Below the pieces are notes generated by a model. That model did not search any database and was not told where the DNA came from. It saw only the letters and a program-made list of their open reading frames with translations. A DNA stretch of 64,000 nt, taken from contig KL647324.1 of the NCBI GenBank assembly GCA_000727475.1, positions 372,001-436,000 on the forward strand, in the 5' to 3' direction. Shown here piece by piece: positions 20,660 through 31,817 of the stretch. Within the stretch, counting starts at the first letter, position 1. Each line of letters begins with the position of its first letter. This DNA is from Sarcocystis neurona (lineage: Eukaryota > Apicomplexa > Conoidasida > Eucoccidiorida > Sarcocystidae). Position numbers and translations under genes: made by a program.

Positions 20660-22290
20660 TTAGACAGAGCAAGAGAGTTACAGGTGGACGTTGCAGCGAG
20701 GTTGAGCGTTTCAGACACGTGGGGAGTCAAGCACCCGGTAAAAACGTACTCCGCTTTCCAACTCTGGATAATATGCGCAGCAGCAGGCTGTTACAGCTGT
20801 CATGTTGCCTTTTCATTCGGCTGCTACGGCTTTAAATTAAAGACGACCGCTGGGCGCTGCTGTTTAACGGCGCTGCCTGCTGCCACCGCTGGAGGACCTC
20901 GAAGGCTGCACCTGCTGCTCTCGTGCCCGCTCTGCTCTTGCTGTTGCGTCTTGGCTTCCAACGCCGCTCCCGCTGGACGTCTTCAATCGCCCTGGTTATT
21001 TTGGCGGGCTTTGCAGCAGCAGCTGCTGTTCCCAAAGCGGAGCACTTCCCGTGCTAGGGGCAGCGCTTCTGGTTTTTCAACTGCGTTGCTACTGCTGTTG
21101 TCACTTCCCGCGGTGGGGCTGCCTACCCGTGTTGCTGGTCCTGGGATGCGCACTTGGTTTGCGTCGCCGCTCTGGCTACAGAGGGCGACCTGAGGGACGT
21201 GACTTAGCTGCTATGGCAGTCCTGCGGTCTGCTGCAATGTTGTTCTGTTGCAGGTGCTGAAGTGCAGCTTTGCGGCTGCTGATTTGTGGCCCTGTTGTTG
21301 TTGCTGCTAAGCTGTAGGCGCAACGCAGACAAACTATAATCCTGTTGCAGGTGTGCGGAGGCTAATCTTGCTGCTGCAGCTGCCAATCCTGCAATACCTA
21401 TGAAATGCTCGAATTTTGATGTGCGCCTCGTTCTGCCGCTGTTCGACTGTAGCCACGCTGCTCCTCCTGACGTAGAGCGCTGCTGTGGCTGCTGCTCTCG
21501 CTCCTGCCGGTGCCTCGTATTCTGCTGCAGCTGCTGAATTCCTACTTCATTACCACTGCTGACCTTCGTTGTCAGCAATACGCTGCGTCAGATTTTCCTC
21601 TTTCGCCTGGTGGCGCCCCCTGCAGTCGGTAATGCCCTGCTTGTGGCCGCCTACGGTTTTGCCTGCTGCTGCTCCTGCTAAATACCGCTTGAGCTCCTAG
21701 TGCTGCTGTTGCTGTGGCTGCTTCGCCTCTCCTCCTGGTTTCGCCTATTTGCCGCCGCTGCTGCTGTTGGCGCAAGTATCCACGGTTCCTGCAAATGCTT
21801 GTTCATTCTGTTGCTTTGGCTCCTACTGCAGTAGCTTTTTGCTCCAGCAACCTGCTGATACTGCTTTTCTTCGTGGATGCCGGTGCGACTCCTGCTGCTC
21901 CTTGTTTCTGTTGTTGCTGTATCTCTGAACTGGCGCTACTGGTTGGCCTCCATGGCGCTGCTCCATCTCCTGGCTGCTAGAACTCGCTCTTTTTTCCTAA
22001 CTGTTCATCCGGCAGCTGTGGCCGCTTCAAGGAACTCCTCAAGAGAAGACGTTCTAGTAGCTGCTCTTTCTCTTTGCAGTTGCTCGACATTGCTAGAGCG
22101 TTGCCAGAAGTACTATATCCGGCGAATACGGAGCAAGAGGGGCTGCACTGCCCCTTCCTCTCGCAGACCAAATATCCCTGGACGATTTGCGTGTAGCGAC
22201 ACAGTAAGTCCGGAAGAGTTCTTAACAGCTCTCCGGGGGATATGGCTTTGTGTAACTGAGAAGGAGCTCCTACTTCTTTGTAGCCAATTC
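20660..22290. other. Low-complexity block, coding strand uncertain
   Basis: The minus strand carries CAG-phase repeats and several Gln/Ala/Ser-rich frames in different registers (21204-21578, 21572-21775, 21977-22285), as a multi-exon minus gene would. The last frame contains GELLRTLPDLLCRYTQ and KEKEQLLERLLLRSSLKRP. Alternatively the block is CTG-rich intron of a plus gene. On plus, a frame ending at 22335 contains SPEEFLTALRGIWL and VTEKELLLLCSQF, reminiscent of an EF-hand helix pair, and a donor consensus GTAAGT lies at about 22203. I could not decide. No family is assigned. Confidence 0.3.
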
Positions 22291-22339
22291 ATCTATTTTG
22301 TAGAACACGACGCAGATATAGATATACACACGTGATTGT

Positions 22340-23112
22340 GTGCGTGAATTGCTTGTGGAAACACGCGCCGCCACGCAGAGAGGTTCCACCTGAAAGTAGT
22401 GTCTGCGCAGAGATATGTATGGAAAAGGGCAACGAAGAAAACGGGTAGCAGCAAGGGACAGAACACCCTTTATTCACAGGAAGCCTCAGACGCGCTCGCT
22501 GGTGCAACCGCGCGGGGATCAGCACCACTGCGTAGCCGTGTCTCTCAGATCTACACACAGGACATCCTGATCTGTTGATGGATATGTCTAAAAGTCAAGG
22601 TGTACACGTATAGGAGTCTCTCCGTGACATGTGTGTCCTCCTTAACTACCTGGAGAAAACTAATTAAAATTGAACACACAAGCTTGGATACGTCTACACG
22701 TAAATAACCTTGACAGGCTAGACCTGCTTGGTAGCTTTCTTCGTGCGCGCACGACGAACCAAACGTTGATGGGCACAGGACAACCTGTATGCTTCTGGGC
22801 GTTAACAACAGATGTCGGAAACCCAGATCTACAGTCGTACAGAGGAGATGGCTATGAACGCTTCTACAGGAGTATACACGTACGTATATACACAACACAA
22901 GCACACACCGGAGTCTAGACGACGACACATAAAATAACATATGTATGTATGTATATATATATACACATGTGTAAACATATATGCACGTAGACATTTGTAT
23001 GTATGATTCGGAATATGTAGATCGAGTACCTGTGCGTATACGAATCTACACGCTGCTGTAGGAGCGCGCAGAGGAACGCGGACATACGAAACTTCAGCTC
23101 AATCACAACAGA

Positions 23113-23148
<36 letters not shown>

Positions 23149-23640
23149 TTGTAGGTGTGGTTGCGCGTATACCGCTGGAAGTCACTCTGAAGTGAGTGCA
23201 ACCAGACGCATCAGTGTGAACATAGTTAGGCACACGGCATCTTGTTACGCATCCAGGCTTTGCACCACTAGGCAGACACATGCGAAACGTTTTAAAATAT
23301 TGTCCTAGATGGTATATGCTTATCCACCGATACCTGTTATATGTTCATTGATACCTACGTGTCTGTATGGCTGCTAGAAAATAATACCTCACCTAGAGAT
23401 CACAAACGAAGTAGGTGCTCAGTCAGACTCGTGTGTGGCACACGACGTGTCAGAAGCTAACCAGCGGAAGGTAAGTTTACGCACGAATACGTACGTAGAT
23501 CCACGTGGTACACAAGCGTCAGCGCATCCTATTGTGGTGAGCAGCTACAATTCTGGCTCATATGTAGGCACTCGCTTCGACGTCCTGCCATCCAGTTAGT
23601 CCGGTTAAACCCCACGAATCGCCGTGACACATATTATATT
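22340..23640. other. Intergenic or intronic, with TA and GT microsatellites
   Basis: It contains TATGTATGTATATATATA near 22940-22970 and a clean (GT)n run at 23117-23146. No splice-supported exon was seen. Confidence 0.5.
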
Positions 23641-23645
23641 TCAGT

Positions 23646-23780
23646 ATGGATTACTTCGACCTCACTGGTCTTGAATCACAAGCACTCACAAAAAATCTTC
23701 ACCACTTAGGTAGATGGGTTGATACAAACGTTACCATGAAGAGAATTTTGTCCGATATCCTTAACCTGACTTGTGTCTGA
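23646..23780 (+). CDS. Candidate exon or small ORF, hypothetical
   Basis: An ATG lies one base after an acceptor-like ttatatttcag at 23644. The 44-codon frame contains DYFDLTGLESQALTKNLHHL, GRWVDTNV and KRILSDILNL, and ends in TGA. A donor GTAGAT inside it could shorten the exon. It is too short to prove, but composition and the acceptor make it better than chance. No family was recognised. Confidence 0.33.
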   Translation: MDYFDLTGLESQALTKNLHHLGRWVDTNVTMKRILSDILNLTCV

Positions 23781-24242
23781 GTGAAACAGGGAAATCATGA
23801 CGTCCATAATCCATATATCGACCTACGTATGTCCGTAACGGACGCCTACAGGCTTGCTCAGATGGGGGCTTTCCTTGGAGCTTCATAAGTAGGAAAATAT
23901 TGACCGTGTCTACGTACAGGAAGATCGCGTAGCGTCCGGTATACTGCAGACACAGGGGAGTCACCTTCCATGTATACACACATTCGCAGTAATATAAGCA
24001 GAGAGTAGAACCGTATTTATCTCAAGGCTTGTGCACACCGAAGTACCGCGCACGGTGCGGACGCATACAATCTTCTGTGTGCACCGGTGACCGCGCCAGA
24101 TATACATGTGGCACTTGTAGATGTACATACGTGACACAGACACCCACAAGCGCGCCGTGCACTGAAACCGCCTGCGCAGTATCTCCCACCACACCGCATA
24201 CACTAGGGCTCATCACACATCATCTTCTCCACCTCTGCATAG

Positions 24243-24308
24243 AAGGTGGCAGCTCCAGGTGTATGCTTACTGTCTGTATGTGCGAAGGCGTCCTTACGTT
24301 ACTAGCAG
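24243..24308 (+). CDS. Candidate small exon, hypothetical
   Basis: 66 nt between a good acceptor (catcttctccacctctgcatag) and donor GTGTCT, phase 2 to 2. It translates to RWQLQVYAYCLYV and RRRPYVTS. Neighbouring exons were not linked with certainty. Confidence 0.25.
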
Positions 24309-25664
24309 GTGTCTAAACTGTTAAAAGCGGTCAAATGACCTCCACCGCTGGCATGCGCTGTGCGCCTGGGAGAGGAACGCCGAAAACTGAAAAAGACATC
24401 ATGAAATGAAATGCCTTCCCGAAGGGGGTGAGACGGCAGTCTACGTATATCGGTATGCTTCCATTCATATGATGAGCAACAACTCCGCATACAGATGTAC
24501 ATTTTTACAGAGAGGGGCGCATACCCTGAGGGGGTGTACAGATCCTCCATGTAGTACCTGCGTAGTACTTGGCGCCCGCGTACGGGTCTCCCGTGCCGCT
24601 CTTGTATGAACAACTTCCATAGTGGGGTGGTGCACCAGAGACTTTAGAAATGTCTAAATGTTTACATTGAGAAGGAGGCAGCAGGACAATGCAAAACAGT
24701 TCTACTTTCGTGAGCTTTTCGGTGCATCTACGGCTGTGTGATGTGTGTTCGTTTGTGCCGTTGGTGTGGTTCATGTAACCGGTGCGTCCACAGCGTCGCA
24801 CGGACAGCGGCTACTACTGCAGCAGTAGCCGGAAGCCCGAGTAGAGCGGCAGCGAATGTCGCAGCGCCACGGGCAACACTGGCAGCCCATGACGAGGAAA
24901 ATCGATAACCGTGGCCTTGAGCCCTGTAGACGTTTTCTAACAGAACTTCCTGATGTTGTTTACGGCATTGCGACCGACTACGTAATAACTTTAGAGAAGG
25001 ACGTTGTCCCTCCATGAAGAGGGAAACACCCGTAATAAGCGGACTCACACGTGGTATGTGTCGCGCCCTTGTGTGTCCTTTCGCAAACGCCCCTTAATCA
25101 TCCGGAAACGTCCGTTCCGCATCCAGAATGCGTCTCCCCCTCGCCTTGCACTCACGACCCCCCTAGCTGAGTGTGTATGACTACCCACTGCGCCACTGTG
25201 CTGTGCAGTGGTCACTGAATGAGGGTGCCACCACGTGGGGTGGTGAGTAGCTCACCAGCAGTTTCGACGCACTCGCAGGGACGTTGAGTAAGGCTTGAGT
25301 TAATTTCTGGCTACACATGTCGCCCGTATTTACCATCGTACAGGGAGAAAGGAGGGAGTGATACCTCTATGAAAGAGATAAAGCAAGAATAAAGCACTGG
25401 AACGTGAAGACGCTGCTTCGGACGTCTGAGAAACTATGCAAGCCCCTTACCGAGTGGAGTCATCGAACGTGAATACAGATGTAAATTTGTGTACTTGGGG
25501 AAGCCGACTGACGCAGCAACTATTAAAAGAAAGTCTACTGCCAGGGCTGCTTACAGTCAGCTACGGGCTACGATCTCAGCACGTCTACAGGACATGCGCA
25601 GTTCTGCGTTGAAGAGGATTTCCGGAGAGCTGCATCTACTGACTACCACTGCTGCGGTTGTTAG

Positions 25665-25791
25665 TCGTCAGAAATGTGGAGAAAGCATTCACGGCGAATG
25701 ACTTGCGGTATCTTTTGAGCAGATGCATCCGCGCAAAAAAGGTTCCTATATTCGCGAAACTTCAAGAGGCCTGTCATATGATGCGTCACAG
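25665..25791 (+). CDS. Candidate internal exon, hypothetical
   Basis: 127 nt from acceptor ctgcggttgttag (with a ctgac branch-like site upstream) to a consensus donor GTGAGT, phase 1 to 2. The open frame has RNVEKAFTANDLRYLLSRCI and RAKKVPIFAKLQEACHMM, a mixed, helical composition unlike repeat artefacts. An upstream frame (about 25450-25634) containing FVYLGKPTDA and AAYSQLRATIS may be another exon. No family was recognised. Confidence 0.4.
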
Positions 25792-26104
25792 GTGAGTGCA
25801 TAGTTTGGTAACCTAAAGTGGCAGGAAGTACCCACTGAGTGCCTCGTGCGCGTGGGAATATACGTATCGACTGTGGTGGCCGGTGATGCTTGCTTTTTAT
25901 GGTGAAGACTTCTTTACGGAAATCTGCACGGTTTGAAATTAAATGAACTTATATGCCCACGTCTGAGTTATCAGGAACGTATAAAAGCGTACTCCACTAT
26001 CTAGGATGCTGCAGTTGCCGTCCTCCTGTCTGCTGTTTAAGGGGGAGATGAAGTAACTCAGGCCTACTCACCTGTGCTGTCACGTATCCAGATGTAAATA
26101 TATA

Positions 26105-26495
26105 TACATATATATATGCGTGTATCTATGTGTGCATGTATATATATATATATATATGCGTGTATCTATGTGTGCATGTATATATATATATATATGCGTG
26201 TATCTATGTGTGCATGTATATATATATATATATATATGCGTGTATCTATATGTATATATATATATGCGTGTATCTATATGTATATATATATATGCGTGTA
26301 TCTATATGTATATATATATGCGTGTATCTATATGTATATATATATATATATGCGTGTATCTATATGTATATATATATATGCGTGTATCTATATGTATATA
26401 TATATATATATGCGTGTATCTATATGTGTATATATATATGTGTATATATATATATATATGCGTGTATATATATGTGTATATATATATATATGCGT
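26105..26495. repeat. Minisatellite, about 11 copies of a TATATGCGTGTATCTA unit
   Basis: Each unit is gcgtgtatctat followed by gtgtgcatg (first three copies) or atgtatat, then a (TA)n run of variable length; units are about 24-40 bp. Tyr/Ile/Cys-rich frames across it are artefacts. Confidence 0.9.
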
Positions 26496-26499
26496 ACCC

Positions 26500-28960
26500 T
26501 TGGCTGCATAGGGTTGGATGCAAACACACACTGTACAAACATGTATGTTTTCTCCAATGTGTTTTGTTGCGTCGAGAAGGGAGGAGAGCTCGCAGCGCAG
26601 AAGCTATGTAGCCACGCGTACACATGGATTCCCCATACATACTCGTCCAGGCGTCTACGTAGGCACTACGCACGAAATGCTCTTGCCTGTATACATCGTC
26701 TTTCGTAGCACTGCGCAGAGTTTCGACCTCCAGGAATGAACCACACCGCATAACTACAAGTAGGACAATTCTTCTCATCCTGTAGAAGGAAATTTGGCTT
26801 CCCTCCGCTCGTTATAGGGAAGTTGTGGCAGAGTGACACGGGAGCAGGCAATGCATTACGTGTTTGCACAAGTGAAGGGCCACATAGTACGTATGTATTA
26901 CATGTTTTTCAGATAAGGTTGACTGCTATAAATAGGCACGTACGCGTACATCCTACGTAGAAGCATCATGGTACGTACAGGCACATATTCTAGCAAACGT
27001 ATGCAAACAGATGCATGTATATGCGTGTACGTGCTTGTGCAATCAAACGTTTACACGGGGTGAAATCACGAGCGGGCTGCGAGCCGCGTGTGAAGGGCCA
27101 TGTCACAACTCTGCAAAACGCGGAGAGACAAGAACACTGCCGCCATATCTAGCACTTTCCGCTTGTGCTGCATTGGTTTGTATTTGGGAGAAGGTCTGAA
27201 TTCAGTAGGAGTCGCGAACTCCGCAGGTCTTGCATAAACAAGACTTGTTAAGACCTCTACGTTACTGAAGGCATTCTGCTGCGGGGCTGCACGGGAAAAG
27301 AATTCAGTGTACTTGTCCGAGAACAGTGACCGCACGCGTGCTCTCCCGCACACTGGTTGCTCTTACTTGAATACTCTGTTCTTTACAGATATACAGGATT
27401 GTCTCGCCTGCGAAGCTGTCGCTCAGGGTAATAGTCCAGTGGCGCTATATACTCTGTTTATAACACGCCTATTTGTGTACATAACGTGTACGTATTCATT
27501 TGTTACACCAGCGCGGGTACGTTTGTTTTTACGAGAGTGTGTCACCACACTGCAAAAGGATCAAAGATCCCTCCTATCTGTACAGTCATGCGTATTTACA
27601 AGTGTATTTGCACAGCAGTTAGACGGCTTCTTGCGTTCGTGCAAGCATGAAACTGAGCGACAGCGGTCAAGAAGTCGGCGGCGCAAGAGTCAGTACTGCG
27701 CCACGCTTTTTCTACTTAAACGTGTAACCACTTCCGATGTGCAGAACACAGTGCGGCACGTCTTCATGCGCAGTTGAGGACGGTCGTAACTCTTTGCGGA
27801 GTTGTCGCGTACACTACAACCAGCAGCTTCCACGTTTCCTACGCTAATAAGGCGATACCCTGCATATACGCGAAATTAATTTATTCGACCGAGCAGAGAG
27901 ATACGTGCACGCGGTGAGCAGGGCTACACATTTTTGCTTAAGCATATGTTTAATGGCAAAAAATACAAAGTCGCATGAAGACTTGGAAAATTCGTCTCGT
28001 CTCGATATTGCTCGTAATGTGAAAAGGTAAACCCGATTGTCCCTTCGCAGTTTCGCACTTCTTCCTCCACAAATATACCTGTACACATAGCCGGGAGGTG
28101 AATATTAGTTTATGTGTACACATGATTAAATACAAGTATGGATTCGTTTGTCCATACTGCTATCGAATTACTGACACAGAGGCACTATCGCATATCTTCA
28201 CGGAGCAGAAAGTTTCTACGAACGGCGTTGTTTCTGGCAAATGGGATGCCGTTCACGTGTGTGTCGTACTGTGTTTGGCACAACGTAGGAGAAACGTAAT
28301 CTTCTACCACACGCCAAAACGCACCTCTCTTTACGACGACAGACAACAGAAAAAAAATTATCGAGACAACCGCTCCGGGTGACAGTCCTCCACATTTGGT
28401 GCTGCGTACAGGCGGCGACTTGCTTTCATCGCGGTTTCTTTCTATATGACATGGTAGGACGTGGACGAAGCTACTTTTCACATGCAGTCTCTCCAGGGAA
28501 GGCTTCTTACATGACTCTGGTACGCAATGAAGCAGGACGTCCTCGATAGACACGCGTGTGTCTACAGCCAATGACAAAGTACAAGTATCCCTGGAAGACA
28601 GGGATACTAATCTACGCTTTTGATCAAGAAAAAGAAGGCTTCCTCTAAAAAAATGTTGTGTGGGAGTCTCTCTTCATCTGCGAAGCGGGCTGCGAGGCGA
28701 AAGAAAGACAGTCACCGTGAAGTGCGCTGGGTTGATGTGTGTACCTACACATGCGTATACGTAGTGTAATAGAAGGATGGCCAGCGGAGGATGGAGCGGG
28801 ACCAGGCTTGTTGAATTTAACTGTCCCATCTGGTAATCGCGCGGTCCTTATTTGGCTGGGGAATGATGAAAATGTGTCATAATTCAGGACAGATTCTGAA
28901 GAAGACGTTCTTCGATGCGCCGTTTGCAAAGAAGGTCTGTTCATCTTTCTCTGCTTTCTC
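26500..28960. other. No confident gene
   Basis: Non-repetitive DNA with short frames on both strands (for example 27307-27777 plus, 28185-28577 minus). None combines good splice sites with a convincing product. It may be a long intron of the plus-strand gene with exons at 28972-29927. Confidence 0.35.
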
Positions 28961-28971
28961 ACCCGCCACAG

Positions 28972-29135
28972 TTTTGCGAACGTATATTCGATCTGGACTA
29001 CACAGGAAAGACGTTACGAATTTACAATCTTGTGTCCAAGAGAAGCATGAATAATGTCATTGTCAGTGAGGCAAAAAATGGTCCTCCATTAAATGTATCT
29101 ACAAGTTCAGCTTCGTACATTGTATGTGTATTTAG
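28972..29135 (+). CDS. Internal exon of unrecognised plus-strand gene
   Basis: The acceptor is excellent (ctttctctgctttctcacccgccacag) and the donor is GTACGT; phase 0 to 2. It encodes FCERIFDLDYTGKTLRIYNL and, after VSKRSMNN, VIVSEAKNGPPLNVSTSS. It joins in phase to the exon at 29194 across a 58-nt intron. Two matched splice signals plus phase agreement make this one of the better-supported exons in the repeat-poor region. No family was recognised. Confidence 0.5.
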
Positions 29136-29193
29136 GTACGTGTGCATCCGGTCGCACGATGTCATCTCGCTATATGCAGGTGTATATTTGCAG

Positions 29194-29338
29194 GTACAGC
29201 CTGAAAGAACTTCTCCTTTACACCTTGCTGTTCCCTCTCTTTGCTACTGATCTCGACGCACAGATACTGCGATGGCTAGCGAGACAACCTGAAAGAACTA
29301 GTTCTCGAGACGTTGCTCCTCGTTCTCTTCTTCATTAA
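29194..29338 (+). CDS. Exon with hydrophobic helix; contains first copy of a duplicated segment
   Basis: It starts after atatttgcag, phase 2. The frame is YSLKELLLYTLLFPLFATDL, then DAQILRWLARQ, ending in TAA at 29336-29338. Leu/Phe-rich residues suggest a membrane or buried helix. A diverged copy of the segment starts 88 bp downstream in another frame, so the true end may differ from the stop. Confidence 0.42.
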
Positions 29339-29371
29339 TGTCGATGCACGGATCCTGAGATGGATAGTGTT
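29201..29371. repeat. Diverged tandem duplication, period 88 bp, protein-like in both copies
   Basis: Copy 1 translates to LKELLLYTLLFPLF plus ATDLDAQILRWLA, and copy 2 (from 29289) to LKELVLETLLLVLF plus FINVDARILRWIV. About 16 of 27 residues are identical. Copy 2 is shifted by one base relative to copy 1, is preceded by an AG at 29278-29279 and ends at donor GTAAGC. Confidence 0.6.
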
Positions 29372-29538
29372 TTGTAAGCGGTCTCATTGCCTTGCACACA
29401 CGCAAAGATAAAACAATTCCATCCACTTTGTCCGCAGTTCCCTACCGAGCTAAGATACAACTGTGTACACTGAGATGAATAATCGTGCGTCCGGATGCTC
29501 GTGTGCCTGTATACGCATGCAATGTGTGCAAAAAGTAG

Positions 29539-29642
29539 TTGGACTGGTGGGCGCGTTTACTGAAGCAACACTTTTTTCGTTACTTCGGATACAGCTTTAC
29601 TCGCATCTTGGACCTAGAGAAGAGGAGCTGATACAAAAAGTA
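29539..29642 (+). CDS. Internal exon of unrecognised plus-strand gene
   Basis: It encodes GLVGAFTEATLFSLLRI, then QLYSHLGPREEELIQKV, ending in phase 0 before donor GTACGT. The acceptor (caaaaagtag) is weak. It joins in phase to the exon at 29703. Confidence 0.42.
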
Positions 29643-29702
29643 GTACGTGCGTAGGTTATGTTGGACTTGAATTAGCTAGATCCTTCTGTGTGTTATAGCA
29701 AG

Positions 29703-29927
29703 GGAAGATTCAAAGACCTTTGCAGACGTCGCCTTGAAAGCGTGTTGTTTCTGAATCTGTCGGGGAGACCACAACACATCTTCAAATTTCCTGTCGCCAC
29801 GGAAGAACAGCAACGCCACCGGTACCGCTCCTTGCTCCGCCGGCTACCTTCTGATACACTACGCGCAGAAATCTACCAGCTAGAAAAACTCCTCCTTTAC
29901 ACGCGTTGCGCAACACCTGACAGTTAA
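29703..29927 (+). CDS. Probable 3' terminal exon of unrecognised plus-strand gene
   Basis: 75 codons including the stop, after an acceptor in tgtgttatagcaag. The product has GRFKDLCRRRLESVLFLNLS, PQHIFKFPVATEEQQRHRY and LPSDTLRAEIYQLEKLLLYT, and ends at a TAA. It is mixed-composition, charged and helical, with no repeats. This and the preceding exon agree in phase. No family was recognised. Confidence 0.45.
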   Translation, partial: GRFKDLCRRRLESVLFLNLSGRPQHIFKFPVATEEQQRHRYRSLLRRLPSDTLRAEIYQLEKLLLYTRCATPDS

Positions 29928-30106
29928 AGCGTTTGTCCTTTTCTGGCCGTTCAGGACACGCCTGAGGAGAAGGAGGCTCTTCGCACTACTGCTTGCACAA
30001 CGTGGAGAACATGGGTGATTTTGATGTGAATCTTGGGCAGCATCTAAAAGCAGGAATTTCCGAATATTTCATAGGGAGATGCGGTCCGCGACCTGTTTGT
30101 TTTCAG

Positions 30107-30154
30107 TGACGAATGCCTGGTGCACACCTACGTGGTTCTTGCCCTGCAACGCAG
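30107..30154 (+). CDS. Small candidate exon of a second plus-strand gene
   Basis: 48 nt between acceptor acctgtttgttttcag and donor GTAGAG, phase 2 to 2. It encodes DECLVHTYVVLALQR. It links in phase to 30267. Confidence 0.38.
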
Positions 30155-30266
30155 GTAGAGCTTGTAAAATTAGGTGCGCAGGCATACCCAGGTGACGATG
30201 GGATGATGCGCGAAAAAATATCTGACATCACTGGAAGTTCGAACGGTACTGTTGACCTGCAAATAG

Positions 30267-30438
30267 TGACGACTGGGTACGGGCACGTACAACCAGGTGC
30301 AATGTTGATAGTGGAGGATCTTTCGACGCGCAGCAACCTCCATGCGTGGAACTTGTGCAGACCTACTACCACATCTTTGAAGCAACGTACCACCTTACGC
30401 TGAAGACTTCTCCTGCGTACCAGACCCAGATGTCATAA
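30267..30438 (+). CDS. Probable terminal exon of a second plus-strand gene
   Basis: It starts in phase 2 after gttgacctgcaaatag. It encodes DDWVRARTTRCNVDSGGSFD, then PPCVELVQTYYHIFEATYHL and TLKTSPAYQ, ending at TAA 30436-30438. A different frame over the same bases (30113-30403) is also open; the phase match to the preceding exon and composition favour this one. No family was recognised. Confidence 0.4.
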
Positions 30439-31040
30439 TTTAGTGTACGTATGTATGTAAAAATCTAAAGGTGTTTATACGCGAATGTCCGCGCACATTT
30501 CTCCGTAAAGGGGCGCACACGTGCAATCTGTAGACCTAGTTCCAAACCTTGGACGGGTATCAGAGAGTAGAGGGTTTATGTGGCTTCGGACCTATAGACA
30601 GGTGTCCATTTCTGGAGCTTCACACGTGTCGAGTCCCTGTTCTTCAATGTCGTGACCAAAGAGTATGTATTGCTGTAGACTGCACGTTGCTGCGGAAGCT
30701 GTTCACTTCCCTGACACAGGTGGAAGCCTCTACATCCTTGGGACACTACGGCAGTCGGCTGCCTAGCGCCTCGGGTCCATAGAGGACCCCTCAAGCCTGA
30801 ACTAAACATTTGTACGTTCTGCAGTTCTCCTAAAGTTCAGGACCCTGCGTTTTAAACCTCTGTAAATGCACCCGCAAAAGAAGACTTCTTAGCAGTGCCT
30901 TCCTCATCTCCTCTCTGCGAGCCGTGCTCCAAGCGCCACTCTTCTGTACCGGTAGCGCAGATGCGTGCGTGCATGTGTTTTGTGACACGGGGCCATCTGC
31001 TTCACACGTGTGCGATGTATGTCTGCGCCGTTTTCTTCTG

Positions 31041-31170
31041 TCTGTTGAAGACGCCCCTACTCGTGAAGCTTATTTCTAAGGCGCAATTTAAACCCAGTAG
31101 AAGAGGACGATTCATACGCCTTCCGCAGCGTACTTTTCATGCCAGTTTACGGCATGCAGATGGATGAGCA
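31041..31170 (+). CDS. Candidate exon, hypothetical
   Basis: It follows a pyrimidine-rich acceptor (gttttcttctgtctgttgaag). The frame reads TPLLVKLISKAQFKPSRRGR, then FIRLPQRTFHASLRHADG and a stop. It is a basic C-terminus if real. Confidence 0.25.
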
Positions 31171-31552
31171 GGTGTACACAGGCAATCTTTAGATTGAACA
31201 CGGAAAGGAGCTGCATAGGTGCGCATTGAAACACACAGGATATACACGCGCGTGAACCCGTCTGTTCACATCTGGTCTGACATACGTCCATGCTCCCGAA
31301 TCTATCTGTATACCAATGCTTCGTCAGCTGAAACATATACATAGACAGCAGTCGCATGTACTACACAATCCGTGGCCCTACTCTTCGCAGTTGTGCAAAC
31401 TACATTCTGAAGATGTGCATGTGTTCATGTCGCACAGTGTGTATGCGGTACGACTGCAGCTGATGTGTACGTATGTGTACACGAATACAGATAAACGCGC
31501 ACACGAGTACGACACAAGAGTACAACTTCTACGACGGTGATCAGCCCTGCAG

Positions 31553-31632
31553 ATGTGTACAATGCATTTGTAGCGCGGAAGGCGCTGCGTTCGACGCCCG
31601 AACTCGGATGCACCATAGCTCGCATCACGCAG
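31553..31632 (+). CDS. Internal exon, hypothetical
   Basis: 80 nt from acceptor tcagccctgcag to donor GTGATC, phase 1 to 0. It encodes VYNAFVARKALRSTPELGCT and IARITQ. It joins in phase to 31698 across a 65-nt intron. Confidence 0.4.
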
Positions 31633-31697
31633 GTGATCACTCGACTACAATTGGCGGGACGGAGATGGCATCACTTACGTGTAATTGTGCAGTGCAG

Positions 31698-31817
31698 GAG
31701 TACGTATGCCAGTTCAACACTTCCCTCGTTGATGCTCTTGGACATACTCGTGTTTCGATGTGTGCGTACGAAGTCTGTAAACTGCTTTACAGTCGTGCTT
31801 ACAAAGCCTCCGCCTGA
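31698..31817 (+). CDS. Terminal exon, hypothetical
   Basis: It follows gtgtaattgtgcagtgcag. It encodes EYVCQFNTSLVDALGHTRVS, then MCAYEVCKLLYSRAYKASA and TGA. With the preceding exon it gives a mixed-composition C-terminus of about 65 residues. No family was recognised. Confidence 0.4.
   Translation, partial: EYVCQFNTSLVDALGHTRVSMCAYEVCKLLYSRAYKASA

Noticed and set aside
25396..25640. LINE-retrotransposon reminiscence (HWNVKTL followed by FVYLGKPTDAATIKRK)
   Set aside because: The two motifs are only about 60 bp apart, in different frames, with no reverse transcriptase core between them.
26116..26778. Tyr/Ile-rich ORFs on both strands
   Set aside because: Translation of the TATATGCGTGTATC minisatellite.
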